Assembly: GCF_000348905.1 (NCBI RefSeq)
Contig: NZ_AOFT01000002.1
Coordinates: 186,001 to 250,000 of the forward strand
Length of the DNA stretch: 64,000 nt
Origin: Bhargavaea cecembensis DSE10
GTDB taxonomy: Bacteria; Bacillota; Bacilli; Bacillales_A; Planococcaceae
Direction: 5' to 3'
The notes beneath the pieces are model-generated. The model was not told the DNA's origin and ran no database searches. It saw only the letters and a program-made list of their open reading frames with translations. Each line of letters starts with the position of its first letter. The first letter of the stretch is position 1. Below, piece after piece: positions 7,972 through 18,200 of the stretch. Made by a program: the position numbers and the translations under genes.

Positions 7972-8915
7972 CTGTCATGTTGCGCGGCCAGGATGAGCCG
8001 TGCCTCTTCCCTGTCGCGCCCGATCTGGGCTTTCAGCTCATCGATCCCGGCGAATTTCCGCTCTTCCCGGATCCGCCTGATCCATCGCACGCGCACAGGC
8101 TTATCATAAAGTTCGCCTTCAAAATCGAGCAGATGCACCTCGACCGAAAGGAAGGTGTCGGACGGATCCTTGAAAGTGGGACGGTAGCCTGCGTTGAGAA
8201 CACCGGCATGGAGCCTGCCGTCCGTTTCGAAAGTGACGGCATACACACCAGGCGCGGGAAGGCATGAGCCAGGCACCGGATCGACATTTGCGGTAGGGAA
8301 CCCGATCAGCCGTCCCCGCTTGTCGCCTTCGATGACCGTACCGTCGGTCATGAGCGGGCGGCCGAGAAGCTGTGCAGCCCCGGACACATCACCCTCGCTG
8401 AGCATCGAACGGATGCGGGTCGAGCTGATCTTCTCATCTTCCTCGGTTACTTTTCCGATAACGGACACTCCGTAGTCCCCTTCGGACAGCCTTTCCAGAT
8501 CATCAGGCTTCCCCTTGCCGAACCGGCCGAAGGAAAAATCAAAGCCGCAGGTGATGTGGCGGATGCCAAGCCTCCGGATATAGCACTCGACAAACTGTTC
8601 GGGAGTCATCGATGCAAATTCTCCCGTAAAGCTGATGACGAACACCGTGTCCGTCCCCATTTCTTCAAGCAGCTGCATTTTCTGCTTGTACGGTGTGATA
8701 TAGGTGACTTCCTTCCGGTTTCCGAGTACGGCAGACGGGTGCGGATCGAACGTCATGACTGCCGGAGAAAGGCCTTTCTCACGGGCCACGTCCATGGCAT
8801 GGCCGATCACTTCCTGATGCCCCCGGTGGATGCCGTCAAAAAATCCGGCGGCCACCGAGTATTCATTGCCGCCCGTCTCCGGAATTTCGGGATATTTAAT
8901 GTGATGAATCTTCAT
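7968..8915 (-). CDS. ribF: Bifunctional riboflavin kinase/FAD synthetase
   Basis: The protein phosphorylates riboflavin to FMN and adenylylates FMN to FAD. The N-terminal nucleotidyltransferase domain has GFFDGIHRGH at residues 24-33. The C-terminal riboflavin kinase domain begins near residue 180 and carries GRLIGFPTANV. The ATG at 8915 was chosen because the apparent earlier GTG is part of the GAGGTGA ribosome binding site; this gives 315 residues, normal for RibC/RibF. The end of truB overlaps this ribosome binding site, so the two genes are probably coupled. Confidence 0.96.
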   Translation of the reverse strand: MKIHHIKYPEIPETGGNEYSVAAGFFDGIHRGHQEVIGHAMDVAREKGLSPAVMTFDPHPSAVLGNRKEVTYITPYKQKMQLLEEMGTDTVFVISFTGEFASMTPEQFVECYIRRLGIRHITCGFDFSFGRFGKGKPDDLERLSEGDYGVSVIGKVTEEDEKISSTRIRSMLSEGDVSGAAQLLGRPLMTDGTVIEGDKRGRLIGFPTANVDPVPGSCLPAPGVYAVTFETDGRLHAGVLNAGYRPTFKDPSDTFLSVEVHLLDFEGELYDKPVRVRWIRRIREERKFAGIDELKAQIGRDREEARLILAAQHDS

Positions 8916-8920
8916 TATGT

Positions 8921-9844
8921 TCACCTCTTGTCTTCAGCCATGCCGAACATTTTCTCGGGTTTCATCAGCCCGTTTTTTTCAGGATGGCGGCGGTATACGG
9001 CCACCGCCCGGCTACCGTCATAAAAGACGATCCGCGGGTGCGCGGACAGCAGCGGATGCGCGGACAGCACCTGGCCGTTCAGGATCTTCGGAAGAAGCCC
9101 GTCATCAGCAGGCACCGAAGGAAATTCGGACAGCGCCCGTTCAACCGGGAGCAGGGCTGCTTCCAGGATGCCGCGATCCCGCTGCTGTTCCACTTCGGAC
9201 AGCGTCAGGCAATCCTCCGCCCTGAAGGGTCCGGACGCGGTACGGACAAGTGAAGCCATATGTGCCGGATAACCCAGCTTTTCGCCGATCTGCACGGCAA
9301 GCGTACGGATATAGGTCCCCTTGCCGCAGACGACCCGGATGCGTAACTCAACTTCGGTTCCTTCAAAAAGCTGTCCGCCGGACAAAAGGCTGATTTCCCT
9401 GATCAGCACTTTTCGGGACGGCCGCTCAACGGACTGCCCCTGACGGGCATACTCATACAGGCGCTTGCCGTTCACCTTGACCGCCGAATACATCGGGGGA
9501 ATCTGCGTGATTTCCCCGGTGAGCGATTGGAGGACGTCCAGGATCTGCGCCGCGGTGAAGCGCTTCGGAGCCAGGTTCTGCTCGACGGTGACGCCCGATG
9601 CATCCTCGGTTTCCGTCGATCGGCCGATGCTGACCACGGCCTCGTATGTCTTGCCCATGTCCGTCACATATTCGGCAGCCTTCGTCGCACGGCCAAGACA
9701 AATCGGAAGGACGCCCTCGACATCGGGATCAAGCGTGCCCGTATGGCCGATGCGCTTCATCCCGAGGATCTTCCTAAGCCGGAAGACACAGTCATGTGAA
9801 GTCATGCCCTTTTCTTTCCAGAGCGGCAGAATTCCCTCAAGCAT
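8921..9844 (-). CDS. truB: tRNA pseudouridine(55) synthase
   Basis: TruB makes pseudouridine 55 in the T-loop of tRNAs. The start at 9844 follows AAAGGAGGAG and gives 307 residues beginning MLEGILPLWKEKGMTSHD. The catalytic Asp is residue 39 in GHTGTLDPD. Later conserved elements include the KxxGxxxxxYAR-like KVNGKRLYEYARQG and the RVVCGKGTYIRTLA segment, with a short PUA-like C-terminus. It lies between rbfA and ribF, as in B. subtilis. Confidence 0.96.
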   Translation of the reverse strand: MLEGILPLWKEKGMTSHDCVFRLRKILGMKRIGHTGTLDPDVEGVLPICLGRATKAAEYVTDMGKTYEAVVSIGRSTETEDASGVTVEQNLAPKRFTAAQILDVLQSLTGEITQIPPMYSAVKVNGKRLYEYARQGQSVERPSRKVLIREISLLSGGQLFEGTEVELRIRVVCGKGTYIRTLAVQIGEKLGYPAHMASLVRTASGPFRAEDCLTLSEVEQQRDRGILEAALLPVERALSEFPSVPADDGLLPKILNGQVLSAHPLLSAHPRIVFYDGSRAVAVYRRHPEKNGLMKPEKMFGMAEDKR

Positions 9845-9871
9845 GGCGTACTCCTCCTTTCCTATGTACGG

Positions 9872-9906
9872 AAAACAAGCCTGCATGCCGGAACGGCTGC
9901 AGGCTT
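9872..9906 (-). terminator. Hairpin terminator between rbfA and truB
   Basis: On the minus strand AAGCCTGCA pairs with TGCAGGCTT and is followed by GTTTT. It lies just past the rbfA stop and may reduce read-through into truB-ribF. Confidence 0.6.
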
Positions 9907-9910
9907 ATTC

Positions 9911-10264
9911 TCAGTCTTCCGGATTCGACTCGTTCACCTCGCGGAGAAGCGACTCGATCCGGTTGCCGTAGTCGACGGACTCATCAAATTCAAAAAGCAG
10001 CTCCGGCGTCTTTCGCAGGCGGATCCGATTCCCGATTTCAGAACGGATGAATCCCTTGGCCTTTGTCAGGCCTTTTAGCGTATCTTCCTTTTGGCGATCA
10101 TCGCCAAGCACAGAGATAAACACTGTCGCCTGCTGAAGGTCACCGGTCACCTCGACATCCGTCACCGTGACGAACCCGATTCTCGGGTCCTTCAGCTTGC
10201 GGCCGATGATGTCGCCCAATTCTTTTTTCATCTGTTCCGCCACGCGGTTTGCCCTCATTGTCAT
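9911..10264 (-). CDS. rbfA: Ribosome-binding factor A
   Basis: RbfA is a KH-like 30S maturation factor acting on the 5' end of 16S rRNA. The ATG at 10264 ([16 protein letters not shown]) follows GAGGTG and agrees with family N-termini; the apparent earlier start lies in the ribosome binding site. The 117-residue protein carries [19 protein letters not shown] and the C-terminal [19 protein letters not shown]. Confidence 0.96.
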   Translation of the reverse strand: MTMRANRVAEQMKKELGDIIGRKLKDPRIGFVTVTDVEVTGDLQQATVFISVLGDDRQKEDTLKGLTKAKGFIRSEIGNRIRLRKTPELLFEFDESVDYGNRIESLLREVNESNPED

Positions 10265-10284
10265 ATGGAACACCTCGGCTTCCG

Positions 10285-10563
10285 CTATAAATGATACTTC
10301 TTGCTGCTTGTCATCTCCCAGCCCGAGTGGGACATCAGAAAGTTCAGCACCCGGTCGATTTCACGCTCTGCCACCGTCCCCGAAGAAGAGGCGGCAGCCA
10401 GGGTGATGCCGGCGCGCTGCCAAAGATCCTGATGGTCCGTTTCGGCGATGGAGACGTTGAACTGCTGGCGGGCCCTCGTGAGCATGCGCTGCAAAATCGC
10501 CCGCTTTTCCTTTAGCGAATGTGTATCGTACAGGAAGAATTCACATTCGGCGGCGACAATCAC
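10285..10563 (-). CDS. ylxP: DUF503 family protein YlxP
   Basis: A 92-residue conserved protein of the DUF503/YlxP family, recognised by [27 protein letters not shown] and the conserved C-terminal fold. It nearly always lies between infB and rbfA, which suggests a role linked to translation or ribosome assembly, but its function is not established. It starts with GTG overlapping the infB stop (GTGA), so translation is probably coupled. Confidence 0.9.
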   Translation of the reverse strand: MIVAAECEFFLYDTHSLKEKRAILQRMLTRARQQFNVSIAETDHQDLWQRAGITLAAASSSGTVAEREIDRVLNFLMSHSGWEMTSSKKYHL

Positions 10564-12809
10564 TTCCGCTCGACTTCTTCCATGACATACGCTTCGATGA
10601 CATCGCCTTCTTTGATGTCATTGTAGTTTTTGATTGTCAGGCCACATTCATACCCTCGTGCGACTTCTTTGACGTCGTCCTTGAAGCGCTTGAGTGTATC
10701 GAGTTCGCCTTCGAAGACAACCACGCCGTCACGGATCACGCGTACCCCGGAGTCTCTTGTGACTTTTCCGTCGGTTACATAGCCGCCGGCAATCGTGCCC
10801 ACTTTGGAGACTTTGAACGTTTCGCGCACTTCCACCTGTCCGATGATCTTCTCCTCGAACTCGGGATCAAGCATGCCCTTCATCGCGGATTCGATCTCCT
10901 CGATTACTTTGTAAATGATCCGGTGGAGGCGGACATCGACGCCCTCCTCTTCGGCAGCGCGTTTCGCATTGACATCCGGACGGACGTTGAATCCGATGAC
11001 GATGGCATTGGATGCAGCCGCCAGTGTAATGTCCGATTCCGTAATGGCTCCGACACCGGTGTGGATGATCTTGACATTGACGCCTTCAACCTCGATCTTC
11101 ATGAGGGAAGCGGCAAGCGCCTCGACCGTGCCCTGCACGTCCGCTTTGACGATCAGGTTGATATCTTTCATCTCGCCCTGCTTCATATGCTCGAACAGAT
11201 TGTCAAGGGTGACGCGGTTCTTTTCGCCGCGCTGTTCCTGGAGGTCATCCATCGCACGGGATTCACCGACTTGGCGCGCCGACTTCTCGTCATCAAATAC
11301 GACGAAACGGTCACCTGCAAAAGGCACATCATTCAGGCCCGTGATTTCGACAGGGGCAGAAGGAAGGGCTTCCTTCACCCGGCGGCCGACATCGTTGACC
11401 ATTGCCCGGACACGGCCGAAAGTGGAACCGACAACGATCGGGTCGCCGACCTTGAGCGTGCCTTCCTGCACGAGGAGGGTCGCAACGGCGCCACGGCCTT
11501 TATCAAGCTGTGCCTCGATGACGGTGCCGCGGGCATTCTGGTCAGGGTTGGCCTTGAGCTCTTCCACCTCGGAAACTAGTACGATCATCTCAAGCAGGGT
11601 ATCGATGCCTTCGCCTTTCAGTGCGGACACCGGCACGAAGATCGTGTCTCCGCCCCAGTCTTCCGGCACGAGGCCGTGCTCGGTCAATTCCTGCATGACC
11701 CGGTCAGGATTGGCCGTCGGCTTGTCAACCTTATTGACCGCCACAATAATCGGTACTTCCGCCGCCTTCGCATGGTTGATCGCCTCGACGGTTTGCGGCA
11801 TGACACCATCATCCGCCGCGACGACGAGAATGGTGAGATCGGTGATTTTCGCACCGCGCGCACGCATCGTTGTAAAGGCCGCGTGTCCCGGTGTATCGAG
11901 GAAGGTGATTTTCTTGCCGTTCGCTTCAACCTGATAGGCACCGATATGCTGTGTGATGCCGCCTGCTTCGCCCTCGGTCACTTTCGTGTTCCGGATGGAG
12001 TCAAGAAGGGTCGTCTTCCCGTGGTCGACGTGGCCCATGATCGTGACGACCGGCGGACGTTCTCCCTTGAGCTCTTCCGCGCCTTCCTCTTCCTCAAAGT
12101 AGGTTTCGAGGTCGGTCCGGTCAATGCGGATCTCTTCTTCCACTTCCACGCCGTAGTCTGCACAGATCAGTTCGATCGCGTCTTTATCAAGCTCCTGGTT
12201 GATCGTCGCCATGACGCCGAGCATAAAGAGCTTCTTGATGATCTCTGATGGTTCACGGCCGAGCTTTTTCGCGAGTTCCGCTACGCTCAGCGACTCGTAG
12301 AATGTAATTTTCTCCGGCAGCGGCTTTGGTGTGCGAGGTGCCTGCTGCTGGCTGTAGTTTTTCTTCTTGCCCTGGTGGGTACCGCGGATCTTGCGGCCGC
12401 CGCCCCGGCGATTTCCTCCGCCCTGGCCCCCCGGACGGTTATTGCCGCCCGGACGGCTGTTGCCGCCGCCCTGGCCGCCTTGGCGATTGCCGCCGCCTTG
12501 ACCTGCCGGACGGTTGCCGCCGCCTTGGCCGCCTTGGCGATTGCCGCCGCCCTGGCCTGCCGGACGATTGCCGCCGCCTTGGCCGCCCTGGCGGTTTCCG
12601 CCGTTTTGGCCTGCCGGACGATTGCCGCTCTGGTTGTTCGGACGGCTCCCGCCCTGACCGAATTTACGGTCGAGTTTCGAAGTCACATCACTGTCAAGTA
12701 CCGACATGTGGTTTTTGACATCCACCTTCATTTTGTCCAGCTCGTCAATGACCTCACGGCTTGACTTGTTTACCTTTTTCGCATATTCATGAACTCTCAT
12801 TTTCGTCAT
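10560..12809 (-). CDS. infB: Translation initiation factor IF-2
   Basis: IF-2 is the GTPase that places fMet-tRNA on the 30S subunit. The 749-residue protein starts [14 protein letters not shown] after GAGGAGG. It has an IF2-N domain at residues 1-45, a Gly/Asn/Arg-rich repeat region at about 51-139, and a second N domain near 170-220. The GTPase domain follows (GHVDHGKTT at 259-267, DTPGH at 305-309, then NKVD), and the C-terminal domains II-IV. The glycine-rich stretch is longer and more regular than in B. subtilis IF-2. Confidence 0.98.
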   Translation of the reverse strand: MTKMRVHEYAKKVNKSSREVIDELDKMKVDVKNHMSVLDSDVTSKLDRKFGQGGSRPNNQSGNRPAGQNGGNRQGGQGGGNRPAGQGGGNRQGGQGGGNRPAGQGGGNRQGGQGGGNSRPGGNNRPGGQGGGNRRGGGRKIRGTHQGKKKNYSQQQAPRTPKPLPEKITFYESLSVAELAKKLGREPSEIIKKLFMLGVMATINQELDKDAIELICADYGVEVEEEIRIDRTDLETYFEEEEGAEELKGERPPVVTIMGHVDHGKTTLLDSIRNTKVTEGEAGGITQHIGAYQVEANGKKITFLDTPGHAAFTTMRARGAKITDLTILVVAADDGVMPQTVEAINHAKAAEVPIIVAVNKVDKPTANPDRVMQELTEHGLVPEDWGGDTIFVPVSALKGEGIDTLLEMIVLVSEVEELKANPDQNARGTVIEAQLDKGRGAVATLLVQEGTLKVGDPIVVGSTFGRVRAMVNDVGRRVKEALPSAPVEITGLNDVPFAGDRFVVFDDEKSARQVGESRAMDDLQEQRGEKNRVTLDNLFEHMKQGEMKDINLIVKADVQGTVEALAASLMKIEVEGVNVKIIHTGVGAITESDITLAAASNAIVIGFNVRPDVNAKRAAEEEGVDVRLHRIIYKVIEEIESAMKGMLDPEFEEKIIGQVEVRETFKVSKVGTIAGGYVTDGKVTRDSGVRVIRDGVVVFEGELDTLKRFKDDVKEVARGYECGLTIKNYNDIKEGDVIEAYVMEEVERK
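12393..12659 (-). repeat. Tandem 27-bp coding repeats in the IF-2 linker
   Basis: The region encodes repeating 9-residue units of the form GGGNR(P/Q)(A/G)GQ, alternating in pairs to give an 18-residue (54-bp) higher period. It ends in an Arg-rich [10 protein letters not shown] stretch. It links the N-terminal domain to the GTPase core. Confidence 0.85.
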
Positions 12810-12813
12810 TCAG

Positions 12814-13131
12814 TCAGTCCTCCTCTGGTTCCTCAAGCAGGCCGGACAGCTTTTTCGCAAAGCCGCTGTCCATAATCGCCAGTGTGACGCGCGCCTCCTT
12901 TCCGATTGCATGGCCCAGTTCGTATCTCGTTCCGAACTCATGCACTGGAATCCCGTAATGGGCACCCTTGTCTGTAATTTTGCCGCGGGTGTTGTCCGAA
13001 GCATCGGCAGACAGGATAACAAGCTTTGCTTTTCCCGAACGGATCGCTTCGATGGCGAGGTCTTCGCCGGTTGCGATTTTGCGCGCGCGCGCCGCCAGCC
13101 CCAATAGGCTGTATATCTTTTTCTCGTTCAT
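12814..13131 (-). CDS. rplGA: L7Ae-family ribosomal protein YlxQ
   Basis: A 105-residue RNA-binding protein of the L7Ae/L30e family that binds kink-turn RNA. Family features include the N-terminal KIYSLLGLAARARKIATGED, then KAKLVILSADASDNT and IPVHEFGTRYELGHAIG. It lies in the conserved nusA-rnpM-ylxQ-infB block and overlaps rnpM by 4 bp. Its cellular RNA target in bacteria is not firmly established. Confidence 0.92.
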   Translation of the reverse strand: MNEKKIYSLLGLAARARKIATGEDLAIEAIRSGKAKLVILSADASDNTRGKITDKGAHYGIPVHEFGTRYELGHAIGKEARVTLAIMDSGFAKKLSGLLEEPEED

Positions 13132-13406
13132 AGCAGTTTTTCTCTCAGTATGAGGCGCAGGACCTCATCATAGATTTCTTCAGGAACTTTGACGCCCAGC
13201 TGGCTGTCCAGCGATTTTCGCTTTTTTGCCTGTTCCACGGCTTTTTCCGATTTGGAGATGTAAGTCCCGCGTCCTGACTTTTTGCCTGTCGGATCAACGG
13301 AAACTTCGCCTTCCTTTGTGCGGACGACTCGGATCATCTCTTTTTTCGGGAACATTTCGCCGGTTGCCGAGCATCTCCGGAGAGGGATTTTCTTGCCGTT
13401 CCCCAT
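13128..13406 (-). CDS. rnpM: RNase P modulator RnpM (YlxR)
   Basis: A 92-residue YlxR-family protein with the characteristic KKIPLRRCSATGEMFPKKEMIRVVR start and GRGTYISKSEKAVEQAKKRK. YlxR of B. subtilis has been reported to bind RNase P RNA and to affect expression of other genes. The ATG at 13406 was preferred because the upstream ATG sits directly on the AAAGGA Shine-Dalgarno. It overlaps rplGA. Confidence 0.92.
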   Translation of the reverse strand: MGNGKKIPLRRCSATGEMFPKKEMIRVVRTKEGEVSVDPTGKKSGRGTYISKSEKAVEQAKKRKSLDSQLGVKVPEEIYDEVLRLILREKLL

Positions 13407-13426
13407 TGCTCCCATCCTTTCAAGAG

Positions 13427-14638
13427 TCAGTCTTCTTTTGATTCATCATCTTCCTGCACATCTTCGTACAGGTCGATGTCTTCCGGCTCAAGTTCTTCGC
13501 CGGTGCCCTGTTCATCATACAGGTCGGCACCGTCTTCGGTCCATTCGCCGTCTTCCCACTGCTCTTCCGGCTCGTCGGTCACCGTGCGGGGATAGATGCC
13601 GAGTTCCGTAGCATCCGCCTCGCTCTTGATGTCGATTTTCCAGCCGGTAAGCTTTGCCGCAAGACGGGCGTTTTGCCCGCGCTTGCCGATGGCGAGGGAA
13701 AGCTGATAATCCGGGACGACGACCGTCGTCGACTTGTCCTCTTCATTGACGAGCACATCCAGCACTTTGGCAGGGCTCAGGGCATTCGCCACAAAGATTT
13801 CCGGATTCTCGGACCATTCAACGATATCGATCTTTTCTCCGGACAATTCATCCACAATCGTCTGGACGCGGTTGCCCCGCGCTCCGACACAGGAGCCGAC
13901 CGGATCGACGTCTTCATCATGGGCATACACGGAGATTTTGGAGCGGTCGCCGGCTTCACGTGCAATCGACTTGATCTCGACGATGCCGTCATAGATTTCC
14001 GGCACTTCCATCTCGAAGAGGCGGCGCAGCAGGCCGGGATGTGTCCGCGAAACAAATACCTGCGGACCGCGGGCAGCCCGCTCCACTTTCGTGATGTATA
14101 CCTTGATGCGGTCATGCGGACGGTAAGTTTCGGAAGGGATCTGCTCGTTTTGCGGGAGGACCGCTTCCACCTTGCCGAGGCTCACATAGATGTTCCGAGG
14201 ATCCAGGCGTTCGACGACACCATTGACGATATCATCCTGTCGGTCCACGTATTCATCGTAGATCATGCCCCGTTCCGCCTCGCGCACACGCTGCGTGACA
14301 ACCTGCTTCGCTGTCTGAGCCGCGATGCGGCCGAAGTTGCGGGGGGTCACTTCCTCCTCAAGCACGTCGCCGATCTCATACAGCGGATTGACTTTGCGCG
14401 CTTCCTCAAGCGAAATCTGCAGCCGGTCGTCCTCGATCTCCTCGACGACATCCTTGCGCGAGAACACTTTCATCGTCCCGGCGTCCATGTTCAGATCGAC
14501 GCGGACGTTCTGTGCCTGATTAAAATTTCGGCGGTATGCTGTGACAAGGGCGGTTTCAATCGCCTCGACAAGAACATCCCTCGAAATGCCCTTTTGTTTC
14601 TCAAGGGCGTTGAGCGCTTCCAGAAGATCGCTGCTCAT
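13427..14638 (-). CDS. nusA: Transcription termination/antitermination protein NusA
   Basis: NusA binds RNA polymerase and nascent RNA and modulates pausing, termination and antitermination. The 403-residue protein has an N-terminal polymerase-binding domain (1-~125), S1 (~130-200) and two KH domains (~205-345) with GARGNRVQ and [11 protein letters not shown] motifs. It ends in an acidic tail of about 50 residues rich in Asp/Glu, which makes it longer than B. subtilis NusA (371). It lacks the extra C-terminal repeats of the proteobacterial protein. Confidence 0.97.
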   Translation of the reverse strand: MSSDLLEALNALEKQKGISRDVLVEAIETALVTAYRRNFNQAQNVRVDLNMDAGTMKVFSRKDVVEEIEDDRLQISLEEARKVNPLYEIGDVLEEEVTPRNFGRIAAQTAKQVVTQRVREAERGMIYDEYVDRQDDIVNGVVERLDPRNIYVSLGKVEAVLPQNEQIPSETYRPHDRIKVYITKVERAARGPQVFVSRTHPGLLRRLFEMEVPEIYDGIVEIKSIAREAGDRSKISVYAHDEDVDPVGSCVGARGNRVQTIVDELSGEKIDIVEWSENPEIFVANALSPAKVLDVLVNEEDKSTTVVVPDYQLSLAIGKRGQNARLAAKLTGWKIDIKSEADATELGIYPRTVTDEPEEQWEDGEWTEDGADLYDEQGTGEELEPEDIDLYEDVQEDDESKED

Positions 14639-14662
14639 CTGTATTTCACTCCTATCCGGACA

Positions 14663-15139
14663 TTATGCCGAAAAATCGATGGCCAAACGTGCAAACGCAA
14701 TTTTGTCCTTCGGTATCAGCACTTTTACTTTGCGTGTTTTCACTTTCATTTCAAGTTCCGCACCCTCTTCGCCGTAGGAGAGGAGGTAGCCTTCAAACTC
14801 TTTTCGCCCGTCGATCTGCTCATATGTCCTGATGTGGACATATTGGCCGACCGCGCGCTCCATGTCCTGCTCTTTCTTGAGCGGACGCTCGGCTCCCGGC
14901 GAGGAGACTTCGAGAAAGTAGTTTTGCGGAATCGGGTCCGTCTCATCAAGCCTGACGCTCAGCTGTTCGCTGACAGCCGCACACTGCTCGATGTCAATGC
15001 CTCCGCCGGGCGTGTCGATGAACACCCGGAGGAACCAATCGCGTCCCTCTTTAACAAATTCGATGTCGACAAGTTCCAGATCCTGCTCTTCGAGGATCGG
15101 CGCGACCAACATTTCGACTTCTTGTGTGACTTTGCTCAT
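14663..15139 (-). CDS. rimP: Ribosome maturation factor RimP
   Basis: RimP helps early assembly of the 30S subunit. The 158-residue protein has the N-terminal alpha/beta domain (LELVDIEFVKEGRDWFLRVFID), the VSSPGAERPLKK motif, and a C-terminal SH3-like barrel. An AAGGAGG ribosome binding site precedes the ATG. It is the first gene of the rimP-nusA-infB cluster, and the leader holds a possible attenuator. Confidence 0.95.
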   Translation of the reverse strand: MSKVTQEVEMLVAPILEEQDLELVDIEFVKEGRDWFLRVFIDTPGGGIDIEQCAAVSEQLSVRLDETDPIPQNYFLEVSSPGAERPLKKEQDMERAVGQYVHIRTYEQIDGRKEFEGYLLSYGEEGAELEMKVKTRKVKVLIPKDKIAFARLAIDFSA

Positions 15140-15166
15140 AAGGACCTCCTTGTTTACAGGGAATTT

Positions 15167-15204
15167 CCCCCGACAAACAGAAAAGAGCGGGGGACCCCAC
15201 TCTT
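15167..15204 (-). promoter_or_regulatory. Terminator/possible attenuator in the rimP leader
   Basis: On the minus strand AGAGTGGGG pairs with CCCCGCTCT and is followed by TTTTCTGTTT. The hairpin lies downstream of the rimP promoter, within the leader. A CGGGGG at 15167-15172 could pair instead with the CCCCCG of the hairpin (15188-15193), giving a mutually exclusive structure. It also lies past the polC stop and could simply terminate polC. Confidence 0.5.
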
Positions 15205-15235
15205 CTGTGCGCGACTATCCGAACTTGTTGAATCC

Positions 15236-15264
15236 ATTTTACCATAGCCGCACGGCTGTTGCAA
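15236..15264 (-). promoter_or_regulatory. SigA promoter of the rimP-nusA-infB cluster
   Basis: TTGCAA, 17 bp, TAAAAT on the minus strand, just past the polC stop. The predicted transcript starts near 15229. Confidence 0.7.
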
Positions 15265-15268
15265 CAAA

Positions 15269-18200
15269 TCAGAAAAGCGAGAGCTGGTTGGCTTCAGGCA
15301 TGCCATCAAGGCAGCCGAGCTCATCCAGGTAGTCGATGATGGCCCGCGAAACACGTCCGCGCTGCTGGAGATCTTCCTTGGAGAGGAACTCTCCATCTTC
15401 CCTTGCCTCCACAATTGCGCGGGCCACGTTGTTCCCGAGGCCGGGTACCGCGTTAAATGGCGGAATGAGCGAATCTCCCTCGATGACGAACTCGGTCGCC
15501 TTCGATTTGTAGAGATCCACCTTTCCAAACTTATACCCGCGTTCGCACATTTCAAGCGCGAGTTCGAGCACAGTCAGGAGACTCTTTTCTTTCGGTGATG
15601 CTTCAAGGCCCTTTGCTTCGATTTCATCGATCCGTGCCTTGATCGTCGCTGAACCCTTGTTCATCGCGATCAAGTCAAAGTCGGAAGCGCGGACGGTAAA
15701 GTACGCGGCATAGTAGAACAGCGGTTTGTGGACCTTGAACCAGGCGATCCTTACAGCCATGAGGACATAGGCTGCGGCGTGCGCTTTCGGGAACATGTAC
15801 TTGATCTTCTTGCAGGAATCGATGTACCAGTCCGGCACGCCATTTTTCTTCATCTCCGCTTCAAACTCGGGAGTGAGTCCTCGTCCTTTCCGGACAAACT
15901 CCATGATCTTGAAAGCGAGCGACGGCTCGAGCCCCTTGTGCATCAGGTAGACCATGATGTCATCCCGGCAGCCGATTACTTCGGACAGGACGCAGGTCTT
16001 GTTGTGGATCAGTTCCTGTGCATTGCCGAGCCAGACGTCGGTACCATGGGAGAGCCCGGAAATCTGGACGAGTTCGGAGAACGTGGACGGACGTGTGTCC
16101 TCCAGCATCTGGCGGACGAACCGGGTTCCGAATTCCGGAATACCGAGTGTACCGGTCTTGCACCGGATCTGCTCTTCGGTGACGCCCAGCGATTCAGGTG
16201 AGCTGAAGATCTTCATGACTTCCGGGTCGTCAACCGGAATCTCTTTCGGATCCAGGCCGGACAGATCCTGCAGCATCCGAATAACCGTCGGGTCATCATG
16301 GCCGAGGATATCCAGCTTCAGCAGGTTGTCGTGGATTGAATGGAAGTCAAAATGGGTCGTCTTCCACGACGCCTCCTGGTCATCCGCCGGGAATTGCACG
16401 GGGCTGAAATCGTAGATATCCATCGTATCCGGCACGACTATGATTCCGCCAGGGTGCTGTCCGGTGTTCCGCTTGACGCCGCTGCAGCCCTGGACAAGCC
16501 GGTCGATCTCCGCGTTTCTCATCGTCAGGCCATTGTCGTTCATGTAACCGCGCACGTAACCGTAAGCCGTCTTTTCGGCGACCGTGCCGATGGTTCCCGC
16601 ACGGTACACATAGTCTTCACCAAACAGCTCTTTTGTATAATTGTGCGCGCGGGGCTGGTATTCGCCGCTGAAGTTCAGGTCGATATCCGGGACCTTGTCC
16701 CCCTTGAAGCCGAGGAACGTCTCGAACGGAATATCATGTCCGTCCTTTGTCATTTCAACTCCGCATGTATCGCAATCCTTTCTCGGAAGGTCGAAGCCGG
16801 AGCCGATGGAACCGTCCGTGATGAATTCCGACTTTTTGCAGGATGGGCATACATAGTGCGGCGGAAGCGGATTGACTTCGGTGATCTCCATCATCGTCGC
16901 GACAAATGACGAGCCGACCGATCCCCGGGACCCGACCAGGTAGCCGTCGTCCAGCGACTTTTTAACCAGTTTGTGCGAGATCAGGTAGATGACGCCGAAG
17001 CCGTGTCCGATGATCGATGTCAATTCTTTCTCGATCCGCCCGGTGACGATTTCCGGCAGCTCCTCCCCGTAGATCGAGTGCGCCATCGTATAGGTCAGGT
17101 TGCGGACTTCATCGTCCGCCCCTTCGATGACCGGTGTGTACAGTTCGTCCCTGATGACCTGGACATCACCGATCAGGTCCGCGATTTTCTGAGGATTGTC
17201 GATGACGATCTGCTCCGCCTTTTCCTCGCCAAGGAATTCGAATTCTTTCAGCATTTCGTCAGTTGTGCGGAAATGGACATCCGGAAGGCTATGGCGGTTA
17301 AGCGGATTGGCCCCTCCCTGCGAACCGACGAGGATTTTCCGGTAAGCCGCCTGATGCTCGTCGATATAGTGAACATTGCCCGTTGCAACGACGGGTATAC
17401 CGGTCTTTTTGCCGAGCTTCATCATTTTTCTGATGATGTCTTCGAGGTTCCACTCATCCCTGACCAGCTCCAGTTCGATCAGATGCTGATAGACCGGTTT
17501 CGGATGGACTTCCAGATAATCATAAAACTTGGCGATCTGCTCAACTTCATCGAGAGGCTTCTGCATGAGCCCTTCGAACACTTCGCCTTTGTCGCAGCCG
17601 GAGCCGATCAGCAGCCCCTCCCTGTGCCGCTGGAGCACCGACCTCGGAATCCGGGGCACCCGGTAAAATGTCTCGGTGTGCGAATGGGAAACCAGCTTAA
17701 ACAGATTTTTCAGGCCGACCGCATCTTTGACCAGGATCGTGCAATGGGACGGCCGTGCGCGTTTGTACGAATCCCCCCCGCCGATATGGAGGTTGAATTC
17801 GTCATGGCGCCGGATTCCGTAATCCTGCTCCGCTTCCTTCAGAAGATGGATCAGCAGATGGCCGGTCGCTTCACAGTCATAGATCGCACGGTGGTGCTGG
17901 GTGAGTTCGATGCCGAACTTTTTGCATAACGTGTTAAGCCTGTGGTTTTTCAGCTCCGGATGGAGGAGCCTTGCGAGTTCCAAGGTGTCAATGACCGGAT
18001 GCTCCCGCTCCTCAACGCCGGCAAGTTTATAGGCTTCGTAGAGAAAGCCCATATCAAATGTGGCATTGTGGGCAACAAGGATGCCGTCACCCGCAAAGTC
18101 GCGGAACCTTCGGGCTACTTCTTCGATGGCCGGTGCGCCGCTCACCATGTCATCGGTGATGCCGGTAAGCTCAATGGTCGTCGCGGACAAAGGATGTCCC

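Noticed and set aside
10521-11579. A 352-codon plus-strand open frame over infB
   Set aside because: Antisense shadow of the IF-2 GTPase domain with no recognisable protein features.
13673-15247. A 524-codon open frame on the plus strand
   Set aside because: It lies antisense to nusA and rimP, has no family-like sequence and arises from high-GC third positions of the real genes.
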